From: Sclerotinia nivalis
Lineage: Eukaryota > Ascomycota > Leotiomycetes > Helotiales > Sclerotiniaceae
Length of the DNA: 64,000 bases
Direction: 5' to 3'
NCBI GenBank assembly: GCA_029531795.1
Contig: JAPEIS010000001.1
Coordinates: 5,704,001-5,768,000 of the forward strand
Shown: positions 13,009 through 24,033 of the stretch, one piece after another
How positions within the stretch are numbered: the first letter of the stretch is position 1
How the letters are laid out: each line of letters begins with the position of its first letter
Translations under genes and position numbers: made by a program
The notes under the pieces: model-generated
Database searches by the model: none
The model's input: only the letters and a program-made list of their open reading frames with translations
Told to the model about the DNA's origin: nothing

Positions 13009-15562
13009 TCTCAATCTAGTCTTTCGTATTTCGCCCCCACGCCAATATCTCATCAGGAATTCCTCGACGAGAACCTTTTAACACGAATTTTTTGTACTTT
13101 TACGAACACATTACCTTTTTTCCTTTGTTGTACCATCATCTGTTACATACATATCACACGGGAGTTTTTTGGCTGCTTGGCTTAGCTTATTTTTTGCTAT
13201 TGCTTAGCTTGATGGTTATGCTTGTTTGATTCGAGCTGAGTTTTTTTGTGATTCTATTTCAGGGGGGTGGATAATTTTCTATTTGAAATGGACGGATGGA
13301 TGGGAGGGTATGAATGAATGATATTGGTGGTATGGATAGGTCGCAGAGAGTTCAGATTGAGCTGAATTTGCAAGTTGCTAATATGGATGAAAATAAATGT
13401 ACCATCTATAATGAAGAAAAGAATAGTTTAATTATCAGTTAATAACAAAAACGAGTTAAACAAGATTTGTCTAGATTTCTTATGGCTTTAGTGATGTATA
13501 CTGGAGATTAGGATGAGGTAGCTGGAGTGAAACTATTTAGTACCTCTCTGTAGCTTTATTATAGGCAGTTAGTTACCATTGCCAATACGGTCCGTACTTC
13601 ACAAGCTATTAGCAAAAAAAGACTACCTTGTGGAAGAGCTTCTTCTTAAGCTCAAGTAATCAGTCCCCCTTTCTCGATATATACAGAATTAAACAAAGCT
13701 ATCCGTGCTCAAGAGTAGTATCTATCCAACCATTCTATTCGACTACCTCGTCACTTGTTATATGACTTGAAGTATGAAGTATCAAGTAGGTAAGTAAGTC
13801 TTACTTTAATGATAAAATGTTAGGTGGATGGGGATGGGGATGGTGAGTGGATTGAGATTTGATTGGAGGGGAGGGGAGGTAGTTAGGTATTTATCTGTAG
13901 TATATATAGGACTTATATATATTAGTGTATTTAGGACTTATATAGATAGGTATGGATAAATGTATGGTATTTTATTATGTTTAGTATGTTTAGGAATTGT
14001 GGATAGGCATTAAGGAGTAAATGTATTAATGTATAAAGTATAACCATAGCTATAGTAAATGAATGAGTATATGATTTTCTTCAAGTCCTGGGTCCTGATG
14101 TAGGATTAATCATATCATATCGCACGCTAGCTAACGAAAATATTGAAGGTTTGATGAGGAGAGACACAACCGACTCCCGGATTTTTATCTTATTCCACTT
14201 GTAGATGTGCAGATGTGCGGATTGATAGATCTGCGAAGTGGGACAAGCATTTGATATTTACAGCGCAGTGCAGTATGATTCTATGAAGGGGAGTGAGTAT
14301 AGCCACCAAATATGTTGCTAGACAAGTTGCCAATCCAAAATCCAAAATCCAAAAATTAAACTCACTCAAATAAACAACATTTTAATTTGTAAAAGTTTTA
14401 CATTCAATTGCAATCATTTTCCAATCAATTGCAACCAAACCTATCAAGCAATCCTATCAATATCATCAAAAATCCAAGCATTCTCCGCATTCACAACTTC
14501 CAATCCTCAACTTCCCACTGCTATGTTTCCATCTCTTCATTTCTTCATTCCAGAAAGATGATCTTGTTGCCAATAGCAATTATCTTATTCCATTTATGTC
14601 ATCGGTCTTGGGCTCCCAGGCTTGGGGCTTTATCTAGGTACATCTTCGAGTAGTAATCTTACCGGTACATTATGTTATGTATGGATGGAATGTGTGGATT
14701 GTAAAGAAAAATCTTGGATCTTGGAATTGAGGTTTATTTATCTATCCTATAATTCTATAATTCTATAATTCTATAATTCTTCTATATCCTGCGCGTCTGT
14801 TCAACGTTAACGTTCAAATCCATGTGGGTGGGTATAGATAAGATATGCAGTGCGGCATGCTTGCAAAAGCCTATTAAATTGGATCCAACGTGCATAGGGA
14901 AATCTTGCATAATGCATGTATGCATGCATTTGCCGTACTCGGCCACACAAAAACCTTGTGCGATGCCTTTGCAGATATGAATTATCCATGAATACTCGCA
15001 TCGCATGAGCACGAGCACGAGGGAATTTCAATGATCTTGGACACGAGCTTGTGGTGAAACTATTGTGTAAGCTTATTTTCAAGAGGCTCAAATAGCTATA
15101 TGGCACAGAAATCACGCATCATCAATTATATCAAAATTTTGTTTGTATCATCAATTTCCATTAGTCTGTCTATCATTCAACATACTCTTCAAAACCGTAG
15201 TCTCGAACCCCAACTCGCTTTAACTGCTTTGTCGACTCAACTTCAATCCTCTACTTCAAACTTGATGAACCGCAATTGTAGGAGGAAGAAGTAAACACCT
15301 CTTGAACGTGTTGCCTTTCTGGAACCAATGTCATACATAATAGGTTCTCGATATAATGTAGAATCAAGAATGCTCATAATTGCAATACCATTCATTTCAT
15401 GTCTCCTTTCCATCACCATTCATCACCAGAAATTAATCCTCCAGACCATCATCGTCATGCGTAAAATACATTATAAGAAGTATAAAAAAAACTCTTCAAC
15501 AATTGAATCAAAGTGATCGAGTATGAAGCGAAAAACCTTCATCCAGAACTAAGAAACGGTTC
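13009..15562. other. Intergenic region, no gene seen
   Basis: AT-rich region between the kinase 3' end and the 3' end of the GPI-protein gene. It contains a CTATAATT tandem repeat (four units, about 14746-14780), repeated CCAAAAT words near 14335 and scattered G/T-rich tracts. The open frames at 14408-15516 are short, have no motifs and overlap on opposite strands. Confidence 0.5.
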
Positions 15563-16409
15563 TTAGTTGAGGGTGACAATGGCGGCAAATGCGAGGAACA
15601 CAAATGCGAGTGGGGAAGAGAATTCAGCGGCTGCTGAGGTTGGGGCGGAGGTTGCAGTGGAGGTGCTACCGGAGGTGGTGGAGGTGGAAGTTCTAGATGC
15701 GGTGGTGGTTAAAGATCCTAATTTCTTGTTAGTTGTGATTTTATAGTCATTTCGTGGAATACATACTAGTTGTTGAAGTAGAGCTAGAGCTGGATCTACT
15801 AGCAGTGGAGGTGCTGTTGCTGCTTGTGGTAGAAGAAGAAGAAGAAGAAGAAGAGGCGGCAGAAGAAGAAGAGGCAGCAGCAGAAGAAGAAGAGGCAGCA
15901 GAAGAAGAAGAAGAGGCAGCAGAAGAAGAAGAGGCAGCAGAAGAAGAAGAGGCAGCAGAAGATGAGGTAGAAGATGAAGATGATTCAGAAGTAGAAGAAG
16001 CGGTTGTTGAAGATCCAGAAGTGGAGGATGCAGTTTCTGAAGAGGAAACACTTGTGGAAGAAGCGGTAACAGTTGAAGCAGCAGCAGTAGCGCCGGAAAC
16101 TTGGAATTGTTCACTGTAGTTTGGTGTGGAGGTAGAATCTTCAATTCTAATGGCATAGAGACTGGAGTCGAGAGCAGCAGGCGGTGTCCAAGTGTAAGAT
16201 GTTCCGCTCAATCCACTTCCGATGGTGGAGACGGAGTTAAGAGAAGTGGATGGGCCATTCATCAAAACGAGAGTGACAGGTCCTTCGGCATCTGACCAGG
16301 TAATGTTGAAGGGGGATCCAGCAGTGACTTCGAAAGATGGGTTGGTCAATTGAACGGCACTTGCGAGAGTGGCTGCTGCGGCAGCGAAAAAGAGAGTGCT
16401 GAATTGCAT
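15563..16409 (-). CDS. GPI-anchored Ser/Thr-rich cell-wall protein (Kre9/Knh1-like N-terminal domain)
   Basis: Two exons on the minus strand: 16409-15767 and 15717-15563. The 49-bp intron has a GTATGT donor, ACTAAC branch and TAG acceptor; the phase-1 join creates an Arg codon. Product 265 aa. It starts with a signal peptide (MQFSTLFFAAAAATLASA), followed by a beta-sandwich-like domain at about residues 20-106 with the pattern LTNPSFEVTAGSPFNITW typical of the fungal Ser-Thr-rich GPI-anchored family (Kre9/Knh1-like). A roughly 100-residue Ser/Ala/Thr tract suits O-mannosylation. The C terminus has a small-residue omega site region (SAAAEFSS) and a hydrophobic GPI-signal tail. Expected location is the plasma membrane or cell wall; a role in wall assembly is inferred from family. 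The poly-Ser tract is built mostly of TCT/TCC codons and is probably length-variable. Confidence 0.88.
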
Positions 16410-19290
16410 TTTGATTATTTGAATGTTCGAAGAATTGGGATTGCCGAAGACGATTGTTTATAAAGACTATATAGACCAAACTTGTCAGATTGTTGGTTCT
16501 TAGAGCCCTTGACGCACAGCAAAATTGAGTTGCAAAAGCGCATTCAGAGATAAAAGATGGAGGTGAGGTATTTATTACTTACTTTGAGAGCGGATGAACT
16601 TACGGATTTCCGAAGAATAAGATTATAATGTAATTTGATGAAGTTTGGTGAATGAACGACGGTTATTATCCAAAGAAGGAATAAAATATAATTGGAACGA
16701 AACGATCGTCTCTTGTTTAAAGTGAAGTTGAAGGATTTCGAAGAAGGAATGAATTGGCTGGAAGATGGGCCCTTCTTATTAGGAATAATTTTGGGGAAAA
16801 TACTCTTGGCATGGATAAAAGGCGGACAGGGCTATCAATTGTTTATTTTGTGATCAACAGGGGAGTAAACAGGGGAGTAAACAAGGGTAACGACGCTAAA
16901 CCTCATTTTATTTTACGTATTTTTCATATAGTAAACTTTTATCCAGCATATTTTCATACTTTTATTGGAATTGACTGCTATTTTACATGGTTATACATAT
17001 ATATGCATAGGTAAGAAGTGAATGGATCGTACTCTCAGGGGTTTATATTCGATTGAACCAATCATCAATTGATCTTTTCATCTTTCCTACACTTGACTTC
17101 ACTTGACTTCACTTGACTTTCCACTTCTCCATTCATTTAATTTACCTCTCCACCTCTCCACCCCTCCACACAATAGTCAATAGTTTCCCAGTTGCTAGAC
17201 AAGATGTTTTTGGGAAGCCATTGAAGACAGTTGATAGGCAGAAAAACATCAATTGACGACGAACCATCCGGTTATTCATTTTCTAATATATCGCATTCCT
17301 CCACATTCCCAGGGAAAATTGTTGTAGAATACGAAGAGTAAGATCGTGGCGTTTTCCTGTCCTTTTCAATGGCACAACATTTAAATATGTAGCCCTCGTC
17401 CTTGTAACTAACTTTATGTTGGAAGAAGACTTTGAGTTGTGCAACCAGGGAACATCCGAAAGAGTGATATCCAAAAATAAAGTTGACGGTTGGCAACAAT
17501 AATTCGCGGGTCTTCGTCTAGAACCGTCTCAATAATCAATGAGTAGCCTAGCCCAGAAAGAACCCCTATTTGACACAAGGTTTGGGCGTTTCGTGCGCTA
17601 ATACTTAGTATTAAGGTTGTCCCCTACTCCGTAGGTTCCGATAGCTGGACTCGGAGTCATAGCGGTCAGAATGGCGTGTCATAAAAAGTTTGTCGGGTAT
17701 GCTTCTTTTCATCGAAAGAACATTTATATGATCGCAACCTTCGAAACCACCCAACGATACTCATCTAGAAGCCCCTCCGCCAAGCCTTCCCTTTCTCTAC
17801 TCAAACAGGCCCATCAAACTCCGCAAGAATGGCATCATCAACACAGATCTTTTGAGGGTTCCTCCACGGTAGTGATACCCACTACTGTAACATCCTCCGC
17901 ACTGTGTCTTGCATACAAGATCAGCTCGCACTTTTTGACTGTCTTAGTATGCATAAATGTTTCGGAATAACAACTAGTTCTGCATCAGTGGCGAATGCGG
18001 GTTTCGCTGGAGCTCAAGAAATTATGCCATTCACGTGATTGAGCATGGAAGATCATCATCCTCTCTTCATGTTGCTGTCGCCGAAACCTATGATTCTTTG
18101 TCGAATTTTCCCTTTCAAGATATGTGGGGAAAAAAAGGGAATGTTGGATAGGAAGCCTGGCTCAAGGTATCGGATGAGACCTTTAGTGTTGTGTTTTTAG
18201 TCGGTATTAGACTATTCGTCCATCCTTATGAACATGCCCTGAGTTAATCACTTCGAGGGACCACGAACAACAAAAAGTGGTATATGTCGGACGTTGGAGT
18301 GTCTTTTAGTGTTGTTCATTGGTATTGGTATTTCCAAGGAATATAAGTCCACTCCACACGCGATGAACAAAATAAAGCAGACACCAAAGTCACTCGGAAT
18401 ATACCTCCCTACCAGGCCTCAACACTTTTCCTTATCCCAATCAAAATTTGACAATCACATAATCTCCCAGGCTTGTATCTATCTTTGGTGTCCGGTTTAC
18501 TTCATCCATTGCGTGCATCGGTAGCAAAACAGATTCTCAATACAACGCACGTTATGTTTGAGTTTTAGGACTCTTTGACAGCCGTCATGGTGAGAATATG
18601 GGGTATAGATAGAATTAACGTTTTGTTTTGGGATGATAGGGTGTTAAATACTTTCAAGGTTTCTGGGGATGAGTCGAAGTATTCGATGGATATCTAGTGT
18701 TCAATCCTGGTTGAACATCCCATTTGAACCCTTTGCATCGCCAAGCTCAGCACATGAAATAACAGAGAACAACCTCAAGTGATTGATCAAGTACAAAGGC
18801 ATATTTTCCTCCCTCCAGCCAAACCAAAGGAACACTCATGGAAGAGAATAATCATTCGCCCGCCGGTTATTTGGAAATACAACCAACTTGGTATATTTTC
18901 TATGAAGAGCGCTTGTGCGTAGCCTGCATTACCAACCTCATCGTGTTAACAATCAGAGGCTCGATATATGAATATATCGCATATGATATATCAGGCGGTA
19001 TATAACTTGCATGCTCAATTAACCAAGAACAATGAAAATTCTGGTACGGAACACTGATCCAAATATTTCTTAAAGTACTACCAGACCCTGCCAAAGTCTA
19101 TGGCAGGGAGGGAATCTTCAGACGAAAAGTGGTGGGCATTCAAATGCGGAAGAAAGTACCTACCCTCCTCTTCGCTAGGTGTATAACCTCTTTTACCATT
19201 CACCCTCATCTCTTTCTTATTTATTTACATCCGTCAACCAAACATATCAAAACGCGTTCTATTTTTCCATATTTACCGTCAAAATTCTCA
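16410..19290. other. Intergenic region, no gene seen
   Basis: Includes the promoter of the GPI-protein gene. Three tandem copies of ACTTGACTTC lie at 17091-17120, two AACAGGGGAGTA copies at about 16857-16882, a TACTCCGTA copy at 17625-17633 inside the palindrome CCTACTCCGTAGG, and a TCACGTGA palindrome at 18031-18038. Open frames are short and unsupported. Confidence 0.5.
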
Positions 19291-20728
19291 ATGTACAAAA
19301 TTTCCACCTCGATGTCTTTCGAGATGGATGAGGAAATGGAGGATTGTGGTGATGCTACGGTAAGTTTCCGTACCAATTTAGGATGCGCATATATTTCTTG
19401 TTACTCAAAGTGTTATGCTCTAGGATTCAAGTATCCCCAAAGGGCTTGTGTCCCGTGAGATGGAGGAAGAAAAACTAGAGGAAGGAGAATGGACAGAAGA
19501 GACGCAGCGCAATTCGACTTTCAAAGCATTCGCACTCAGAACTCCTGCAGTCCAAGATAAAGCAGCTCGGCTTGCTAAAGTAGAAGTCTGGAAGCAAAAG
19601 ATGGAGAGACAAAAAGTACGCAAGCAGTTGATGGATCGGGTGGAAGCGTCGAGTGGAATACAAACTACTCGAGTATCGGCACCTTCCACGTCTTCTGCGC
19701 GCTCTGCATCTCTCCCACTTTCGGCAACTCGGGAACTTCCAACAGCTCCGGCATTTTTCGCATCTTCCGCGCCTCCCGCTTCTCTCGCAACTCCAACGTC
19801 TTCGGCGCCTCCCACAAAAGCCGAGTTGAAACGTGCCTCAAGATGGGTACAACGGCGTGCCAATCAAGAAAAGTACAAGGTGGAAATAGCCGCAGCAAAA
19901 GCACAAAGGGGACTCGAAAAGCAGATGGAAGCAGACCCAACCGAGAATCCAACGGAGAATGGTACACAATCTTTTAAAGCTCGTTCGCTCACATTAGCGA
20001 CACCACCTCCACCATTGTCCTCGAGGTTAGTGCACAATAGTCAGCAGGGATCTGTGGATTCTGACACAACTGACATGGAGGAAAGAGAAAGAGAACAGGA
20101 TATCGACGAGGGAATGCATGGAGACACGTATAGGGGAATGTATGGGGACGGCTATCGGGACGCAAATGTGGACATGTACGAGGAAAATTTTGTCTCTGGA
20201 GGTCCTTCGCGTGGGCGGCGAAGGGGTGGACGACGGTGCAGGAGAAGGAAGGAAGCTAAAGCAAGAGAACCTCAAGCTTCGTTGCAAGGTCATGAATTAA
20301 TTCCTGTGCCTCTTTCACAGGAGGATTCTTCTCGAACTATTTCGGATCATGATACCACAGCTCTCAATCTCAACTCAAGCGACAGGCAACGAAACGGAAT
20401 AGAGCATGAATCAAACGGAAAAACGATTAGGGAAACCTCCAGTTCTGGAACTCAACCGCGAAATAAGCGTCAAGAACAAATCGATGCTTCACGTCAGGGA
20501 ATAATGGCACTTCAAGCTTCGTCTCATGCAAAGGGGCTACTTTTCATTTCTCCTCCTTGGCTACTTGTAAAGGAGAGTCTCAGTCGACCCTTATCAAATT
20601 CTCCTCCTGCCGCTCTTAACCCAGATTCAGACAACAGGCAGCAAGCAAGAGGACAAAAAACACAGGGGAACATGGATGAGAATTGTTCCGGGCCATTGCG
20701 CAATTTTGACATTCCGAAATCAACTTAG
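19291..20728 (+). pseudogene. 5' part of a transposon-interrupted gene (charged low-complexity protein)
   Basis: Exon 1 is 19291-19359 and exon 2 starts at 19424, joined across a 64-bp intron (GTAAGT...TAG, phase 0). An alternative ATG is at 19312. The frame is genuine gene sequence to 20683, then runs 15 codons into an inserted element and stops at 20726-20728, so the present locus could make a 457-aa truncated protein. I do not recognise the family. The product is rich in Glu, Arg, Gln and Ser, has a helical basic region (AARLAKVEVWKQKMERQKVR), an Arg/Gly-rich patch (SRGRRRGGRRCRRRK) and repeated GMHGDTYRGMYGDGYRD-like units. Removing the element plus one GAAT copy continues the same frame into 21643, so this and the 3' part were one gene. 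Confidence 0.75.
20684..20703 (+). repeat. Left terminal inverted repeat
   Basis: Twenty bases, TGTTCCGGGCCATTGCGCAA, perfectly complementary to 21619-21638. The host-side base preceding it is the last T of GAAT. Confidence 0.9.
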
Positions 20729-20893
20729 CTCATTGCGAAATATACTAGGTTGCGAAATGAGCTAGTTGATATCGAAATAGGAAAGAGTGAGGGTATTCAC
20801 AAATGAACTAGGTTCATTCACGAATGAATCAAGTTCATATAAATAAATATATATAATATCCCAAATTCATTGCAAAATAGGTTAGTATTTACA

Positions 20894-21421
20894 CTAATAA
20901 AAACTCTTAAATATATCAATTTGTTTTCGTTTGCTTCTTTTATATAAAGGAAAGACTACAATTTCGCTATCGCCTTCATTTTCGATCACACTACCGTCAT
21001 TTCCATCTTCATTGCCCCTCTTTTCTTTCAACAACATTGCCTTTTCCATTCGTAATACTAAACTAGCAAGATATCCACAATCAAAATCATCATCTGTATA
21101 ACAATAAACCGAATATTTTTGTTTATTTTTGAAGCAATTGTATCGATTAGTATGATATTTTATCTTACATTTGTATAATATCGATACTCTCACTATTGTT
21201 GATGTCTTTTTTGCTACTATATTTATAAGAATAAAAGTGCTGGGATTATTAATAGTAGTACCATTAGCAATAGAGAGGAGTACTTCATTGAGTTCGAAAT
21301 TTGGATTAGAAGCTTGGTTTTGAGCCTGAACAGCGATATTGGTTGATATTTTGAATAATAAAGTGAATGGTATAGTATATTGGAAGAGAAAAGATTGAAA
21401 ATATAATAAGGATTCATTAAA
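20894..21421 (-). CDS. Open frame of 175 codons inside the inserted element, no ATG at its 5' end
   Basis: On the minus strand the frame is open from 21421 down to the stop at 20894-20896. There is no ATG until well inside it, though an ATG in another frame lies at 21417, so a lost start, a one-base frameshift or an upstream exon is possible. In such AT-rich DNA a chance frame this long is unlikely. The first 30 or so residues are hydrophobic and end in AVQAQN, like a signal peptide. The middle has four cysteines in YKCKIKYHTNRYNCF and VYCYTDDDFDCGYL, and the tail is charged and ends with YKRSKRKQ. I do not recognise it. It could be cargo of the element or a decayed secreted protein gene. Confidence 0.4.
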   Translation of the reverse strand, partial: FNESLLYFQSFLFQYTIPFTLLFKISTNIAVQAQNQASNPNFELNEVLLSIANGTTINNPSTFILINIVAKKTSTIVRVSILYKCKIKYHTNRYNCFKNKQKYSVYCYTDDDFDCGYLASLVLRMEKAMLLKEKRGNEDGNDGSVIENEGDSEIVVFPLYKRSKRKQIDIFKSFY

Positions 21422-21618
21422 TTAATGTAGTGTAGATACTTAGGGCATTTGCGACTATACTAGCTCATTTGCGAATAGCTTCAATTTTACTATATACGGA
21501 TGCATTTCGAAATATCCTAGCTCATTCCAGAATTAAGCTCATTGGTGAATGAGCTAGGGCATTGCTCAATGAGCTAGCCTATTCCGGAATCAACGTAGTT
21601 CATTTCGGAATGAGAATG

Positions 21619-21638
21619 TTGCGCAATGGCCCGGAACA
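21619..21638 (-). repeat. Right terminal inverted repeat
   Basis: Perfect reverse complement of 20684-20703, followed directly by GAAT (21639-21642). Confidence 0.9.
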
Positions 21639-21642
21639 GAAT

Positions 21643-22942
21643 AATTCTGGCCATGGAACTGGTCCACAGAAAAAGCTCCGAGAGCAAAATACTGCTTCGC
21701 AGAATGTGATAATAACAGCACATCAACCCGAGTTACAAGAGCAGGAGTTGAAACCACACGCAGCTCCCTTTACTCAGCAGAAAGCACAGAATGCTTTTGT
21801 GCAAAATGCGCCGAAACCCAGTATTACCACTCCTGATACTCATTCAATCGACGGGCAGCAAAGAGGAGTAGAGAAGGAAATAGATGTGGAAACGAATGGA
21901 GAAACTGATGTAGAGATTTTTTGTTCTAGAGATACCTTGCAGAAAAAGCGTGTAAAACAGAGCAATGACCCACTCAAAAGAATAAGGATACATCAAGCTG
22001 AGATGCAAGAGAAGAAAGAACAAAGGGCAGCAAATACGCAGCAGCATAAATTGACAGAGCAAGACAATGGGGAGTTGGGCGGGGAAAGTCTTCATTCTGG
22101 AACAGGATCGCAGAAAAGGCATCTAAAAAAGCTCATAAGCGAGTGTAAGAAAGTATATGAGGGCATATTACAAGAGAAGAAAGCAAAGGCACAGCAAAAT
22201 GAATCGAATGACTAGGAACCAACTGAATTTACAATTCTCTCTTCTCAGCAGGCAGAGCAAGGCAAGTCTACAGCCAATTGGAGGAGTCATGGAAGCAATG
22301 ATGTAGTCTCATTTGAGCAGGAGAAAACTATTACAGATGAGGAAAAGCAAAGTCTAATACTATCAGTGCGGAGAACATTAGATTGTTGATAGAAAGAGAC
22401 ACGGAACAAAGGCAAAAATTATCAACATTATCAGCATTATCAACAAGAGAGGAAATCAGTCTATCAATGGAGAGTACTAAACCAGAAACATCTACCAATA
22501 TTAGAGAAACCATTCGAGAGAGGATGAAGAGGAAGATAGCAGTGGCAAAGCAAGCTGCATTACAAAAGCAAAGTCTGCAACTACATACAGCCTCTTCCCA
22601 GCAATTTGAACAAGAGAATTTCACTCCTCTCACTAATGGAAGTCTTAAGGTACCACAACTGGAGGATGGAAAAGAGCTTCATAATACAGAGATTGGAAAC
22701 AAAAAATTGCTTTCAGACGCACTCAGAACACAAAACAGAGAATCAAGTCTAAAATTAGAGAGGTAATGGAAGAGACTAAACCTACACCTGATTTCAACAT
22801 CAAGTATCTATCGAAAGAGATGCAACCAAATCTCATTCCCAATATCTTGTCAGAACCACTTTCCATACCAAGAGATATTTCAGAAATAAAAACTGAGCGG
22901 TACGTGGTAGGAACAGATACTAGACACCTTTCAGCAGGATAA
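21643..22942 (+). pseudogene. 3' part of the interrupted gene, decayed
   Basis: Continues the frame of the 5' part immediately after the element (NSGHGTGPQKK...). It then accumulates lesions: an in-frame TAG at 22213-22215 with coding-like sequence continuing beyond it, a shift into a second frame between 22341 and 22386, and a shift into a third frame between about 22735 and 22764 that stays open to the TAA at 22940-22942. The sequence is Gln/Glu/Lys-rich with repeated words (SGTGSQK-like, SSQQAEQ/SSQQFEQ). The TAG could be spliced out by a weak GTATAT donor and the CAG acceptor at 22252, but the two frame changes have no convincing intron. Decay after insertion is the simplest reading. Confidence 0.65.
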
Positions 22943-24033
22943 TATGGCACTTTTTCTAATCACAAATTGGAGAATTGAGCAGTAAAGAGGTTAAAGAGGT
23001 ATTGAGACTTTGATGAGGGAATTTGATTCTTGTGGTAATAGATGGATTTAGAAGGTGGAGAGAGGCTGTGCGGTTTAATTTTTTTTCTGTGGGATGTTAG
23101 GTACTCTGTTCAGATTGTCAAATCATTAGAGTTAGGTACTGAAGATATGTATGAGTATGAGGTGGTTTGTTTTAATTTGGGTGGGGAAGTTATATGGGTG
23201 TATTTATGGTATTAGATTAGATGCAATATAGCATTATTTAATCTTTTTTTTAATTATGTTTATTATTTAGTTTGAGACTGTAATGAATCGGAGTAATTAT
23301 TGTAGTAACCTAAGTCATAACAGCTATCTGCCAGCAGTACTGTGTATATGTAAATCCCAATCCCAATGTGGGTATCCCTATCCCTTGATATTATCCCATA
23401 GTGTATCGTAACCCCTAATGTATTGTAACTCTTAGTGTATCTCATAATGTATTCCATGTGTCGTGTCATATCATATCCCAGATCAAATCTCTCCTAGGAT
23501 AGAAAATGGAGCTTGCAGTGTATTCCCAAATCTTATATCTATCCATCCACTCATCAATTCATTCTGCCATTGAATCAATCAATAAAACAAGATCAGTTCC
23601 TTCGTTCGATCCTTATGCAGGAAGGAAAGAAACTCATAAAAGCAGATCAAATCAGATCAAATCAGATCAAATAATGAAATCTCATCAACTACTCCTGCAA
23701 ATTAGAACCTAAGCCAAAGAAAACTAAACTAAGGAGAAAATGAAAAGAGAACAGTAAAAAAAAAGAATGAATGAAGAAGAAAAACCATAGGAAAGTGGTT
23801 GATTGATTGATTGATAGTGAACAATTACACATCCAAAAATCTTTCGTTGGTATATCTCTTGTAAACGTGTGTATGTCTAGCATGTAGTAGTAGTAATCGC
23901 CGTGCACCATTGACCGAAGACCGAATTCGTCCTTTACTGTTTACCGTGTGCATATGTTGTGGTGTATTGAAATGAAAAACATCTCTCTGTCTTCGAAAGT
24001 GACATGGAAGTGAGGAGATGCTTAGAAAAGAAC
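22943..24033. other. Intergenic region, no gene seen
   Basis: Lies between the 3' ends of the decayed gene and the minus-strand gene ending at 24034. Contains a short ATCAAATCAG tandem repeat at about 23645-23672 and T-rich tracts; nothing coding. Confidence 0.5.

Larger units (their letters stand above)
20684..21638. mobile_element. 955-bp terminal-inverted-repeat DNA element inserted in a gene
   Basis: Bounded by perfect 20-bp inverted repeats TGTTCCGGGCCATTGCGCAA (20684-20703) and its complement (21619-21638). It is flanked by GAAT at 20680-20683 and 21639-21642, read as a 4-bp target-site duplication. Sub-terminal DNA on both sides is a patchwork of GAGCTAG and CATTNCGNAAT-like words in both orientations. 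The AT-rich interior has no transposase, but holds a 175-codon open frame on the minus strand (20894-21421). TGT...ACA ends and a 4-bp duplication resemble Ginger-type elements, but with no transposase this is only a suggestion; a nonautonomous element of unknown superfamily is the safe call. Excision restores the host frame exactly. Confidence 0.85.

Noticed and set aside
15754..16119. 121-codon Glu/Ala/Val-rich open frame on the + strand
   Set aside because: It is the antisense of the poly-Ser tract of the GPI-anchored protein; TCN repeats read backwards avoid stops and give poly-Glu.
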